Assembly (NCBI GenBank): GCA_023150945.1
Contig: JAKLJX010000001.1
Coordinates: forward strand, 849,028-913,027
Length of the DNA: 64,000 nt
Reading direction: 5' to 3'
From: a bacterium
GTDB taxonomy: Bacteria; Zhuqueibacterota; Zhuqueibacteria; Zhuqueibacterales; Zhuqueibacteraceae
Below the pieces are notes generated by a model, which made no database searches, was not told where the DNA came from, and saw nothing but the letters and a program-made list of their open reading frames with translations. This document shows, piece by piece, positions 1 to 9,057 of this stretch (position 1 is its first letter; each line of letters starts with the position of its first letter). Made by a program: the position numbers and the translations under genes.

Positions 1-1087
1 CGAGATCGGATTTGTGATACTCCAGCCGGAAGCGGAAAGCGATGTTGTTTTGCATGGGCAATTCGCCATGAATGCCGGCGAAGCGCGTTGTGCCTTCGTG
101 GCGCCAGCGGCTGTCACTCTGGTGGGAGTAGTAGGAGCGGCTGAAATACTCGGACTGTGTTTCGGAGCCATAGGTGTAAGCGCTGCTGTCGCGATCGCCG
201 CTGGATTGAGCGTGATGGCCGGTAATGCCGCCGCCAAAAAAGCCGATTTGCCGCGCCGCCGGCAGCGTGAACACCGCGCCGGCGCTGAATTCGTTTTGGC
301 GCAGGGCCGCGCCGGCGTTCTTCTCGTTGAGGTAGCGCGACTGATAGGGATAATCGAAATCCCGGCTGTAGTCATTGAAACGCACGTAATCGCCGGCAAT
401 GTCCGTGATGGTGCGGCTCACTTTGGCACCGGCGGCTAGAAACTTGGCGAGTTTGAACGAAAGATAAGCTTCCATCATGTGCGCGGTTTCAGTTTTTTCA
501 TCAAGCCCGTCTTGTTTGATGTTCGGTTCGATTTCAGGGAACCGGCTGCTTTCCGCCGTGCGCACGCCGAAGGCGTCATAGGCGCCGTAATACCAATAGG
601 GAACATATTCATAAAATGTTCCGGAATGATGGGTCAGCTCATAGCTGAGGGCGTATTTTAAGCCCGGCAGGTATTTCGCGGCAACGTCGCCGAGATAGAT
701 CGCCGAAAGCAGCGGCTCGAGCTTGCGTTCCACAGGCCGGGCATAAAAGGGCGGCGCGAAGTAGGAGTTGTCGTAGAAGTACACCGGGTAAACGCGATAC
801 TTCGGTGCTTTGGGCTTTTCGGCGCTGCCCTTGAGGTCGATATAAAGCCGGCTGCCCTCCAGCGAGGAAAGCGTTGCTGGTTGAAAGGACATCTCGCTCA
901 AGTAATCCGGCAACACGCCGAGCAAGCCGCTGTCGATGTTTTTCAAGTTGAGCGAGAGAATGCGGTGCGGACGCAGAAAATAGTCGCGCGCGTCAAAGCC
1001 CTTTTCCAGCACATAATCGTTCCAGTATTGGGCCTGCAGAGACAGGGGGCCCGACACCATAGCGGCAAGCAGCAAAAGGCGTTTCAT
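1..1087 (-). CDS. Secreted outer-membrane-type protein, 3' end cut by window
   Basis: The reading frame is open from an ATG at 1087 to the left edge (362 codons), so the C-terminus lies outside the window. Residues 1-19 form a clear signal peptide (MKRLLLLAAMVSGPLSLQA) and mature protein begins near Gln20. The visible part is rich in Tyr, Phe and alternating polar/hydrophobic stretches (for example a Tyr/Trp-rich segment around residues 140-160), which suits an outer-membrane beta-barrel or surface protein. I do not recognise a family. It lies 166 bp downstream of two BNR-propeller genes and a DUF3160 gene on the same strand, probably in the same or a linked transcript. A hexamer repeat tract lies about 96 bp upstream of its start. 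Confidence 0.7.
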   Translation of the reverse strand, partial: MKRLLLLAAMVSGPLSLQAQYWNDYVLEKGFDARDYFLRPHRILSLNLKNIDSGLLGVLPDYLSEMSFQPATLSSLEGSRLYIDLKGSAEKPKAPKYRVYPVYFYDNSYFAPPFYARPVERKLEPLLSAIYLGDVAAKYLPGLKYALSYELTHHSGTFYEYVPYWYYGAYDAFGVRTAESSRFPEIEPNIKQDGLDEKTETAHMMEAYLSFKLAKFLAAGAKVSRTITDIAGDYVRFNDYSRDFDYPYQSRYLNEKNAGAALRQNEFSAGAVFTLPAARQIGFFGGGITGHHAQSSGDRDSSAYTYGSETQSEYFSRSYYSHQSDSRWRHEGTTRFAGIHGELPMQNNIAFRFRLEYHKSDL

Positions 1088-1182
1088 GGATGACCCTCCG
1101 AAGGAGCATATTGGGGTTGGCTGATTCGAATCAAGTGTTGCCTTGTTTCGTTTCCGCTCCTGCGCTTCTCATTGCGATGAAG

Positions 1183-1236
1183 AGCAAGAGTAAGAGCAAG
1201 AGTAAGAGTAAGAGTAAGAGTAAGAGTAAGAGTAAG
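1183..1236. repeat. AGYAAG hexamer tandem repeat, 9 units
   Basis: Nine uninterrupted hexamers, mostly AGTAAG with two AGCAAG variants, fill the gap between two minus-strand genes. On the transcribed strand the tract reads as a pyrimidine-rich CTTACT array about 96 bp upstream of the next start. A related shorter tract is at 52268-52297. Slippage would change upstream spacing in 6-bp steps. Confidence 0.95.
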
Positions 1237-1253
1237 GGCTTCCTCGATGGCCA

Positions 1254-2678
1254 CTACGGGATATGCCTCAGTAGCATCTTGCGCGTGGCCACAGCTTTGG
1301 CATCCAAAGACAAACGGTAGAGGTAAACGCCGGAGGCCGCCGGTTTTCCCGCTGCATTTCTCCCTTCCCAGCGCGCCTGGTGTTCGCCGGCAGGTTGGCG
1401 TTCGTCAACCAGCGTAGCCATCCGCTGCCCGAGCAAATCGAACACTTCCAATTTGACGTGACGGCTGGCAGCGAGGCGATAGCGAATCAGAGTTTCAGGA
1501 TTGAATGGATTGGGGACATTCTGCGCCAGCCAGAAACCGTTCGGCAGTCTCCCTTCTTCGCGATCGCCAATCGCGGCAGGACCGCTTTGATAGCGCCACA
1601 CGCCGTGACCGTGCGTCGCAATGTAAATCATGCGCGGCGCCTGCCGATCGGCAACAATGCTGGTGATGCCTGCGGCCACCGCGGGCGGGTCCAGCACCGG
1701 CGCGGCAATCTCCTGCCAGGTCGCGCCGGCATCCAGGCTCTCCCACAACGCCCAGGTATCGGGATTCGCAATCAAGCCGCCGGCGTAAATGTGATCTGGA
1801 TTCGAGGAGTCGAGCGTCAGGCCGTAGAAATAAACCGGCGTATCGCGCAAGCCGGTATAGTCCCACGTCGCGCCACCGTTAATGGTTTTGATCACCGCGC
1901 CCTCCATGCCGGCATACACGGTGTCAGGATGCTCCGGATGAATGGCAATTGAATTACAGGCATTGTCGCCGCGGAGATTCGGCATGAAGACTTCCCAAGT
2001 GCCGCCGTGATCCTGCGACTTCGCGATCCACGGCGCAAAGATTCCATTTTCGCCGCCGGCCCAAATTGTGCCGCTGAAGTAATCACGCTGATGCACGGCC
2101 AACGCGTTGGTGACGCCCAGGCCGACGCTGAACGCCGGCTGCCACCAGCGAGCAAAAGTCCGCGAGCGGTAGACCAGGCCGTTGCCGCCGGCAAAGGCAG
2201 GGCCCGGCGCCAGATGGCCGGTGGAACGAAAACTCGCCAGGGCTTTGACCAGGAAGAGATCAGGCCACGGCAGGCCGGAATCGGCCGGCACCCAAACGCC
2301 GTTTTCAAAGCGGTAAATCCGCGTGGAATCACCGGCGCTGTAGTTGGGAAACAGGCCGACGACGGGCGCGTGGAAATCGGCGGGACCAGCGCCCCAAATC
2401 TGGACATCGAGCGCGGTGAGCCTTTTGCCTTTCAAGCCCAGCTCGACCCAGCCGGAATCAGGCGCTGCCAGATTGCGACGGTAAACACCCTCCTCTGCGG
2501 TGGCAGCATAGAGCAGGGCCGCTGAGAGCGAGGCATATTGCGCCACGCCCAACGCGCTGACGCGCTTGCCCGGCAGGCCAAAGGCCTCCAACTTGCCGGC
2601 GGTTCCCGGCTGCGCCAGGGCTTGACTGGCAAGCAAGCCGGCGAAAAAGAGTACCCTCAGTCTGACTGAACCCTTCAT
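1254..2678 (-). CDS. Secreted BNR/sortilin-type propeller protein with C-terminal sorting domain
   Basis: This is a 474-residue secreted protein of unknown substrate. A signal peptide (about residues 1-22, ending ASQALAQ) is followed by BNR/Asp-box-like segments (SKDHGGTW, INGGATW, SLDAGATW types) spread over about 30-370, indicating a beta-propeller. Residues about 385-474 form an FlgD-Ig/Por-type sorting domain (NVPNPFNPET, then GQRMATL, then SGVYLYRL), which in FCB bacteria directs export or surface attachment. GGAG lies 8 nt before the ATG. The gene starts 24 bp after the preceding gene, a paralogue that shares the N-terminal pattern GL.GK.V.A...LYAAT..GVYRR.LA.PDSGW..LG. The function is inferred only as a surface adhesin or binding protein. 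Confidence 0.85.
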   Translation of the reverse strand: MKGSVRLRVLFFAGLLASQALAQPGTAGKLEAFGLPGKRVSALGVAQYASLSAALLYAATAEEGVYRRNLAAPDSGWVELGLKGKRLTALDVQIWGAGPADFHAPVVGLFPNYSAGDSTRIYRFENGVWVPADSGLPWPDLFLVKALASFRSTGHLAPGPAFAGGNGLVYRSRTFARWWQPAFSVGLGVTNALAVHQRDYFSGTIWAGGENGIFAPWIAKSQDHGGTWEVFMPNLRGDNACNSIAIHPEHPDTVYAGMEGAVIKTINGGATWDYTGLRDTPVYFYGLTLDSSNPDHIYAGGLIANPDTWALWESLDAGATWQEIAAPVLDPPAVAAGITSIVADRQAPRMIYIATHGHGVWRYQSGPAAIGDREEGRLPNGFWLAQNVPNPFNPETLIRYRLAASRHVKLEVFDLLGQRMATLVDERQPAGEHQARWEGRNAAGKPAASGVYLYRLSLDAKAVATRKMLLRHIP

Positions 2679-2702
2679 AAAATCTTCTCCGCGTGTTGCG
2701 TG

Positions 2703-4133
2703 TTACGGCAATACCGTCCACTTCTTCACGATCACCCGGCCGCGCCATTCAGCATGCACGAAATAAACGCCGGCAGTGAGACTGGCGGGAGAAAAAGGCA
2801 GCGTGAAGCTCTGCCCGCCGCTGTGCACCGGCACACGCCAAATGCCGAGCTGTTGGCCGAGGGTGTTGTACAGCCGAATAGTAAGAGGCTCCGGCACCGG
2901 CGCCAGAACGCGAAACGTGAGCGCTGCGCCCGCTGTCTGTCTGGCGGGATTGGGGAAAGTCACTTCGAGGTGAAAATCTTCCGGCTTCGCAGGCGTGTCG
3001 TGGACGCTCGTCGCCGCAAAGGTATAGCGCCAGACGCCGCTGCCAAAGGTCGCGAGATAAACCGATCGTGGCAGCGCAGGAGGGTCCGCGAGAAAGGGAT
3101 CGAAGATCATGCTGCCGATGACCATCAGCAGCGGCCGGAGCGGCAGCATCTGCCATTCGTCACCGCGATTCCGGCTTTCGTAGAGTACGGCGGCATTGTT
3201 GCCGGCGCTGCCACTGGCAAGCAGGTGTTGCGGCGTTTGTGGATCAACCGCCAGCGCCGTGAAAGTTATCGCAGGTGAGGTGGGAAACACCGCCTGCCAA
3301 CTCCGGCCGCGATCCCATGAGCGCAGAATCGTGTGCGTCAAGGCGGCATAGATGAGGTTGGTGTCGGCGGGATCAGGCGCCAGGGCAACGCACTTTTCGT
3401 TCCAGTTGAGGTGCGCGGGGCTGAGGTCTTCCCACTGTTCGCCGGAGTTGCGAGACAACATGATCAGGGGACGCCAGGCATTGTCCAGCGTATCCGGGAG
3501 GGAATGGCCGCCCGCCCAGATTTCCTGGCCCAGAGGATCGAACCACGAACGTTGGCTGGCAGCCAAAACGCGGAAGAAATCAAATCGTCTCTGCCAAACC
3601 GGCTGCCAGCTTTGGCCGCGATCAAGGGAACGAAAGACTGCACCCTGGCCGGCGGCAAAGGCAGTGACGAATTCCGGGCCGATGGGCTGGCACACTGCGA
3701 CTCCCGCCAGGGCCTGGATGTGGCGCACGGAGACGGCATCTATTCCCTTGCTCGCTGCCAGCCACGCGCCCGGCTTTTGGCAAGTGTCGGGACGTTGCTG
3801 GTAAAAGTAGATCAAAGTCGAATCGCCCGCGGTCAAGTCAGCAGCGGTACCGGCCAGTATGCCCTTCCAGCAGATCAGCGGGCAGACGGTGTGAAACGCG
3901 AAGATCGAAGTCAATGTCCTTGCCGGCACACCGAGAGGCTTCCAGCCCGAATCCGGATCTGCCAGATAGCGGCGGTAGACGCCGCTGTCCTGGGTGGCGG
4001 CGTAAAGCGTGCCGAAGAACTCGTGCATAGCGGTCACGGACTTGCCTTCCAATCCGAATTGCTCGAATTGTTGGGCGAGGGCAGCCTGCGTCACGATCAA
4101 GCAGCAGGCCAACAGCGAAGAAGAGAGGCGCAT
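2703..4133 (-). CDS. Secreted BNR-propeller paralogue with sorting domain
   Basis: This 476-residue protein is a paralogue of the next gene downstream. Signal peptide residues are about 1-21 (ends AALAQ). The N-terminal motif GLEGKSVTA...LYAATQDSGVYRRYLADPDSGW is nearly the same as in its neighbour. Repeats such as SLDRGQSW, SRNSGEQW, SWDRGRSW and SRNRGDEW mark propeller blades. The C-terminus (about 385-476) is a degenerate sorting domain (FPNPARQTAG, then YNTLGQQLG, then AGVYFVHAEW) lacking the NPFNP signature. An ATG start at 4133 is preferred over an in-frame TTG six bases upstream, although neither has a clear ribosome-binding site. It sits 37 bp after the DUF3160 gene, so co-transcription is likely. 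Confidence 0.82.
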   Translation of the reverse strand: MRLSSSLLACCLIVTQAALAQQFEQFGLEGKSVTAMHEFFGTLYAATQDSGVYRRYLADPDSGWKPLGVPARTLTSIFAFHTVCPLICWKGILAGTAADLTAGDSTLIYFYQQRPDTCQKPGAWLAASKGIDAVSVRHIQALAGVAVCQPIGPEFVTAFAAGQGAVFRSLDRGQSWQPVWQRRFDFFRVLAASQRSWFDPLGQEIWAGGHSLPDTLDNAWRPLIMLSRNSGEQWEDLSPAHLNWNEKCVALAPDPADTNLIYAALTHTILRSWDRGRSWQAVFPTSPAITFTALAVDPQTPQHLLASGSAGNNAAVLYESRNRGDEWQMLPLRPLLMVIGSMIFDPFLADPPALPRSVYLATFGSGVWRYTFAATSVHDTPAKPEDFHLEVTFPNPARQTAGAALTFRVLAPVPEPLTIRLYNTLGQQLGIWRVPVHSGGQSFTLPFSPASLTAGVYFVHAEWRGRVIVKKWTVLP

Positions 4134-4170
4134 GTTCAAGATTAATCCGGTTGTGATAATCCCGCGGTTC

Positions 4171-6726
4171 TCAGCGCAACATCGTCAGCTTGCGTGTGGC
4201 CGCCGACTTGCCAACTTGCAGCCGGCAGAGATAAATGCTGGAGGCCGCATCGCGGCCGGTGTTGTCTTTCCCATCCCAGCGCACGAGATAGTCGCCGGCG
4301 GGCAGCGGTTGATCGAGCAGCTCGCGCACCAGCTCACCGCGCAGGTTGTAAATCGCCAACTGAGCCGGGGCATGAGCATACGCCGGTGAAATCTCAAAAC
4401 GAATGAGCGTGTTGGCATTGAAGGGGTTGGGGAAATTCTGGTGCAACGCCGGCGTTTGTGGCAGCGCCTTTTCCTGCAATGGCTCCGTGACCGCGGTCGC
4501 GATTTGTGGACCCGCGGTGCGGCGCCGGCCTTCGGCATCAGCGAGATAAACATTCACCCACGCGGGGCGAAACGAAGGCGGCTGCCGGTAAAGTTGCTGC
4601 CATTCCTCATCGGTCAGGCGCTGGAAATTCCAAGTCACGTGTTCGTAGTAACTCAGCAGCGGCCCGATGAATGCCATCGGCTGGCCCGCCTGATTTTCGG
4701 CAATGAAAACGCCGAGATCGAGCGGCCCGGTGCCGGCATGCAGGACCTTGCCGACCGGCGTTCCCGCTTCATCCGTCGGTTGCGTGTGCACGTCCGCAAT
4801 TACCAGATCTTTTTCGGCCACTTGACCGGAGCCGTTGTAGTAGAGATCGACATACCAGCCGTCAAACTCCGTTACGCACCCGTCGCGTTCATAAAGCATA
4901 CTCTGCAGAAAACGAGTTTCAGCGGAATCCAGCGGCGTGTGCTGAAGCTGCTTGCCCGCGATCACCGCCAGCGTGTCCATGATGCCGGCCATACCGGAGA
5001 AATAGCGCGTGAGGTAGGTCTTGCGCCATTCCTCCGCAAACGCAAGCGTGCCGAATTTGGCCTCAGCCTGCCGGGCAAAACGCTCGAGGGCGCGATAGAA
5101 CGCCGGCAACGGTTCCACGAAGCTGTATGGAAAGGAGCAGGTCGCGCCGATGGTGTAGGACTGCTTGGCGTACAGTAAATTGTCATGCCGCAACTGTGCC
5201 CACGAAGCGAGTTGCGTGTTCATCTTTTGCTGCCAAAATGCACCGGTTTGCATGAATGCCGGAAAGGGCGCCAAATTGCCGGGCGGATTGAGCGCGCGAA
5301 TGGCGGCCAGCCAGGCATTATACAACGAGCTGCTCCAGAACGCCGGCTCGTAGGAATCGACCAGATAGCGCACCGCTGCCAGGTTGGAGGCATAGGGATA
5401 ACGCCCCAGCTCATCTTGCAACAAAATCGCGCTGGCCTCATTTCCCAGGGCGAACAGCACATCCAGGCTGGAGGGCATCATGCGCAGGATTTTTTCGCCT
5501 TGATAGAGGATGCGGTCATGGACGACATTGCCCATCACATAGGAGTCGATGACGAAGCGCTGGCCGAGCAGCAAAAAGGCGGTGGGCGGCATGGCTTGCT
5601 CGGGAACGGCGGGATCAGAGAGCAGAATCTGGGAATTGATGCGCTGAATGGCATAAGACTTCGTTGCCAGCGCTTGCTGCAGCGCTTGCAACCGGCCGGC
5701 GTCGAGCAATTCGGCGGCCTGAGTCAGACCGATTTCGTCCGCCAAGAGCTGCAAATGCGCGAGTGTGACATTGTCACTCTCGCCGACGAAAAAACGAATG
5801 AGATCTTCCATTTCCTCCCAAATCGGCAGCGCGCCGCTGCTTTTAGCAGCCTCCCAGAGCAGGTAGGCCATGATGGTCTGGCGCTGGATGTCAGCCGCGC
5901 TGGGCGCCGGCATGCCATGCTGTTGCGGCGGGCTGAGCATCAACTCGGTGCGGCCGAGCCAGATCATCGCGCGGAAGTAATTCTTGAGAATCGCTTCATT
6001 GGTATAATGGCCGCGCGGCCGGAATTGGCTGAAATCGATGAGGCGCGGCGTAGCCGCGAACAGGGCATAAGGCGCCGGCTGCTCATCCGTGATCAGCTTC
6101 AGCAGGGCCTCGACCGTGGCGCTGTTCTCCGCGCGCTGCGGCGTATACGCCAATCCCAGCAGTCGAAGCGCGACAGTGAGGTAGACGTCCATGTCGTTCA
6201 GCATCGTTTGCATGGCTGGCTGACCGGCAGAGCGATTCGCCAGGTTCGGCCATTCCCGCCGCAGCTTGAGCAGCAACTCTTCTAGGCGCGGAATCAGGAG
6301 GCCGCGTTCCATGTCCTCCAGAATCGTATCATAGGAACGATGCAGCGCGTGCAAGATGGCATCGCTGGAGACGAAAACCGGCAAATCATGTTTGTAGATT
6401 TCATAGAAGGCCTCCCCAAAGTTTTCGCGCTGCAGCCGCTCGCTCACCACAAAGCCGTTATCCGAGAGCAAGGCGCGTTCATCGGCGGTGAGCTGGTAGA
6501 TTTGGATGATCGTGTCCAGATAGGCGATTTTTTTGAGCGGAAGGTAGAGCGCGGTGCGGAAAGCGGGAGTGGGATGAAGGCTGCGCAGTTGTGCGCCGGT
6601 CAAATCCCGATGGTCGTCCAGGAAACTGGTGTAAGCCTGCAGGTCAAAATCACTGCCGGCTTGGGCGCGTGCCTGCATGGAGGGCAGCAGAGCCAGCGCG
6701 AGCAGAATCGACACAAAGTAGCGCAT
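4171..6726 (-). CDS. DUF3160 domain protein with C-terminal sorting domain
   Basis: This 851-residue secreted protein resembles the DUF3160 family, whose function is unknown. The signal peptide is about residues 1-21 (MRYFVSILLALALLPSMQARA). The DUF3160 region runs from about 60 to 720 and contains the characteristic stretch VFVSSDAILHALHRSYD and the C-terminal block DLVIADVHTQPTDE. A complete FlgD-Ig/Por-type domain (LHQNFPNPFNANTLIRFEI, then SIYLCRLQ) closes the protein. GGGAG lies 8 nt before the ATG. It is first in a minus-strand operon with two propeller proteins and a barrel-like protein, and all four are exported. This suggests a surface assembly, but no partner has been characterised. 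Confidence 0.87.
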   Translation of the reverse strand: MRYFVSILLALALLPSMQARAQAGSDFDLQAYTSFLDDHRDLTGAQLRSLHPTPAFRTALYLPLKKIAYLDTIIQIYQLTADERALLSDNGFVVSERLQRENFGEAFYEIYKHDLPVFVSSDAILHALHRSYDTILEDMERGLLIPRLEELLLKLRREWPNLANRSAGQPAMQTMLNDMDVYLTVALRLLGLAYTPQRAENSATVEALLKLITDEQPAPYALFAATPRLIDFSQFRPRGHYTNEAILKNYFRAMIWLGRTELMLSPPQQHGMPAPSAADIQRQTIMAYLLWEAAKSSGALPIWEEMEDLIRFFVGESDNVTLAHLQLLADEIGLTQAAELLDAGRLQALQQALATKSYAIQRINSQILLSDPAVPEQAMPPTAFLLLGQRFVIDSYVMGNVVHDRILYQGEKILRMMPSSLDVLFALGNEASAILLQDELGRYPYASNLAAVRYLVDSYEPAFWSSSLYNAWLAAIRALNPPGNLAPFPAFMQTGAFWQQKMNTQLASWAQLRHDNLLYAKQSYTIGATCSFPYSFVEPLPAFYRALERFARQAEAKFGTLAFAEEWRKTYLTRYFSGMAGIMDTLAVIAGKQLQHTPLDSAETRFLQSMLYERDGCVTEFDGWYVDLYYNGSGQVAEKDLVIADVHTQPTDEAGTPVGKVLHAGTGPLDLGVFIAENQAGQPMAFIGPLLSYYEHVTWNFQRLTDEEWQQLYRQPPSFRPAWVNVYLADAEGRRRTAGPQIATAVTEPLQEKALPQTPALHQNFPNPFNANTLIRFEISPAYAHAPAQLAIYNLRGELVRELLDQPLPAGDYLVRWDGKDNTGRDAASSIYLCRLQVGKSAATRKLTMLR

Positions 6727-7175
6727 ATCTCATACTCCCGAGCTTGAAGTCAGCTCACGAAATCAGCGGGCGGCGCAGATTTTCCTCTGCGCCGCCTCAC
6801 TCTCTTTTATGAAAATGCTGCGCTGGGGCAGCGGAATTGCCGGAAAGGTTGCCAATGAATTCAGGCCCGACCATCAACCGCGGAGGCGATGGTGCTGTCT
6901 AAAACTGGCCTTGATTGAGATTCTGCTGCGCTCTGCCAGGCCGGATTACTTCGTCAAGAATCTGCTTGGGAAAAGGCTCTTTTGTCGCTTATCACCTTAT
7001 TTCAAATGTAGTGCCAGTGATCAGTTAACCAACGCTCGGACGGTCACGCCGGTGCCGCCGGAATGCCGGGAATTTCCTGCTTGAAAATGTTGATCTTGAA
7101 AAGTCCAAAAGGGCAGTGGAGGAGAGGCGACCTGGCGGGTTTGGCGAGAGGAATGCCGGCTGCCGGCTCTGGCCA
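6727..7175. other. Intergenic region with one strong hairpin
   Basis: This 449-bp gap lies between the starts and ends of two minus-strand genes. Its only clear structure is a perfect 11-bp stem (6769-6779 with 6786-6796, six-base loop) about 43 bp upstream of the DUF3160 start, probably in its 5' untranslated region. On the plus strand the hairpin is followed by TCACTCTCTTTT. A small open frame at 6809-7084 has no ribosome-binding site or protein-like features. I see nothing else. Confidence 0.6.
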
Positions 7176-8033
7176 TCAGTTTTCTGAGGGCTTCACCAGT
7201 TTTTTGGAGCGGAAATCAGGCGAGGGAATCCAGATAGCGGCCTCCTTGCTGCCGTAAGCCCGGGCGCGGCCGATCCAGCATTGATACCCAATCCAAGCGC
7301 AAACCAGCGCATCCAGGCAGTCTTCCAGGCCTTTCAGTCGCGCGGCGGTGCCAAGACGGCGCACCGCGTGCGCGGCCGGCACCAGGCTGGTTACGCCCGC
7401 AATCTCTTCGGCCAGTGCCGCACGCAAAGCTTCGAGATTCCGGCAGAGGCGGCGCCGGCGCAAGTCTGGTGAGGCTTCCGGCCAATACTGCGAGAGGCGC
7501 GCAGTTTTGTAAGCCAGGCGCATCGGCAATCGCATCAGTTCGATGATGGCGGGATGCGGATAGGTTTCGAGAAACACGCGCTTCGCCCGCGGCGCGGCGC
7601 CGTGCGTGTGCCAGTGGTAACCGGCAGCGCAAAGCTGGTGGAAGAGGGATGCCGAAATCGGGCCGGGCCGCTGGGCGTTGGGCGTGTGCGTGCCGGCGCC
7701 GCGGCTCACGTAGGCCGCAGTCACGGCATTGTCGCATGGCCGCCGGCCGTTGAGCGGTTTGGCCGCCAGAGGAATATCCAACGCCACAATTTGCGGCAAC
7801 TCGCCAGTGAGTTTTTTGCAGTGAGAGAGCAACGCATCAATAGGAGGGAGGCAGCCGCGCACGCGAGTGCGCCAATCGACTTTTGCATGCGGCCCGCTGG
7901 TGAGAAATTCGTCATAGGATCTTCCGAGCGCGATCAATTTTGGTTTGGCATTTCTGCGTGCGCGCAACAGCGCCACGCCCGAGGGTTGATGCGCCGTCCA
8001 CGCCGCGTCGATGCCGAGAATGTGTGCAGGCAT
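7176..8033 (-). CDS. DUF429 family protein (predicted RNase H-fold nuclease)
   Basis: This is a 285-residue cytoplasmic protein of the DUF429 family, predicted from fold comparison to be RNase H-like. The N-terminus GIDAAWT carries the first conserved acidic residue of that fold. Further family blocks are IVALDIPLA near residue 90, the GRRPCDNAV region, and LETYPHPAIIELM with a downstream YK that matches the family pattern. The C-terminal DCLDALVCAW segment supplies the last acidic positions. No ribosome-binding site is obvious before ATG 8033. It follows the uracil-DNA glycosylase gene on the same strand after 108 bp that contain a 16-bp palindrome. A role in nucleic-acid processing is inference. 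Confidence 0.82.
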   Translation of the reverse strand: MPAHILGIDAAWTAHQPSGVALLRARRNAKPKLIALGRSYDEFLTSGPHAKVDWRTRVRGCLPPIDALLSHCKKLTGELPQIVALDIPLAAKPLNGRRPCDNAVTAAYVSRGAGTHTPNAQRPGPISASLFHQLCAAGYHWHTHGAAPRAKRVFLETYPHPAIIELMRLPMRLAYKTARLSQYWPEASPDLRRRRLCRNLEALRAALAEEIAGVTSLVPAAHAVRRLGTAARLKGLEDCLDALVCAWIGYQCWIGRARAYGSKEAAIWIPSPDFRSKKLVKPSEN

Positions 8034-8106
8034 AATTGTGATGGTCCCGTTCGGGCGGTTGTTGCTGAGATATTAAATATTAATTGAGTTTATAAGATCC
8101 CATGAG

Positions 8107-8122
8107 AACCGCCCGGGCGGTT
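8107..8122. repeat. Solo 16-bp palindrome matching the ends of the 77-bp element
   Basis: AACCGCCCGGGCGGTT is a perfect palindrome whose core is the terminal palindrome of the three 77-bp elements listed elsewhere. No element interior is present. It lies between the DUF429 and uracil-DNA glycosylase genes and could be an insertion scar, a deletion product or a chance GC-rich palindrome. Confidence 0.5.
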
Positions 8123-8141
8123 TGAGAGCTCGGAGCCGGCC

Positions 8142-8846
8142 TTATTCAGAATCGAGCAACTGCCGCGCGCGGCGAAACACTCCATCGAACATCGCCTCCG
8201 TCAATCTCCCGGTAAAAGTATTTTGCTGGCTGGGATGAAACGACGCAAGCAGCGTGATCTTGCCGGTCAGCTTGACTTCAGCGCGATGCGCGAATTTCGG
8301 CTTGGGAGAGTGATCGATTCCATAAACCTCTCCAAAAACAGAAAGCGCGGTGGCAAAGGCAATCTTGCCCAACGCAATCACGACTCTGATTTGCTTCATC
8401 AGCGCGACTTCGGTGAGAATGAAACCACGGCAATTCGCGAATTCCGCCGGCGTCGGCTGGTTGGCCGGCGGCGCGCAGCGGCACGGCGCCGTGATCAGGC
8501 AATCTTTCAACTTCAAACCATCAGTGCGATGGGTTGACACCGGTTGATTGGCGAAGCCGGCTTTGTGCAAGGCGCGATACAGCCAGTCGCCGCTGCGGTC
8601 GCCGGTGAACGTGCGGCCGGTGCGATTGCCGCCGTGCGCGGCCGGCGCCAGTCCGACAATCAGCAAGCGCGCATTGAAATCACCGAAGGAAGGCACGGGT
8701 TTGCCCCAATACTCTTCCGTTGCAAACCGTTTAGTTTTCTCGCGTGCGATGCGTTCGCGCCAATGCACCAAGCGGGGACAGCGCCGGCAGGCGACGAGGT
8801 CGCGGTGCAAACGCAGCAGTTTTTGCCGAGTGGAAATGGCAGCCAT
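8142..8846 (-). CDS. Family 5 uracil-DNA glycosylase (UDGb), Fe-S type
   Basis: This repair enzyme excises uracil and some other deaminated bases from DNA. The diagnostic family-5 motif GLAPAAHGGNRTGRTFTGD is present at about residues 65-83, and the C-terminal LASFHPSQQNT block supplies the second active-site loop. Cysteines in CRRCPRL near residue 20 and in CRCAPP...NCRG fit the 4Fe-4S ligands known for families 4 and 5. The start was set at ATG 8846 (MAAISTRQ, 234 residues) because the 36 residues before it in the longer frame are Cys/Arg-rich and unlike the family. An AGGAG lies 12 nt upstream, which is rather distant. It may be co-transcribed with the DUF429 gene. Confidence 0.92.
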   Translation of the reverse strand: MAAISTRQKLLRLHRDLVACRRCPRLVHWRERIAREKTKRFATEEYWGKPVPSFGDFNARLLIVGLAPAAHGGNRTGRTFTGDRSGDWLYRALHKAGFANQPVSTHRTDGLKLKDCLITAPCRCAPPANQPTPAEFANCRGFILTEVALMKQIRVVIALGKIAFATALSVFGEVYGIDHSPKPKFAHRAEVKLTGKITLLASFHPSQQNTFTGRLTEAMFDGVFRRARQLLDSE

Positions 8847-9057
8847 GCCGATGGAATTCTCCTGAACGTAATTCAGCTCGCAGCTCTCGCAGGATTTGGC
8901 GTAATCTAAGCAATTCCGCGGTCGGGCACAACCACGGGGCGCGCGCCTTCGCAAACATCTACTTGCGCATTTGCCGCAAAAAAGACATATTCAGCCCTCT
9001 TTTTTTAAGAAACTCAGCAGGTGTTTTCCTCTGTTCCCATCCCGAAAGGAGATTCCC

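Noticed and set aside
1090..1320. Small frame encoding a run of Ser-Lys repeats
   Set aside because: It is just translation of the AGTAAG tract, with no ribosome-binding site and overlap with the BNR gene end.
6809..7084. 91-codon frame in the gap before DUF3160
   Set aside because: No ribosome-binding site, no compositional sign of coding, no family similarity.
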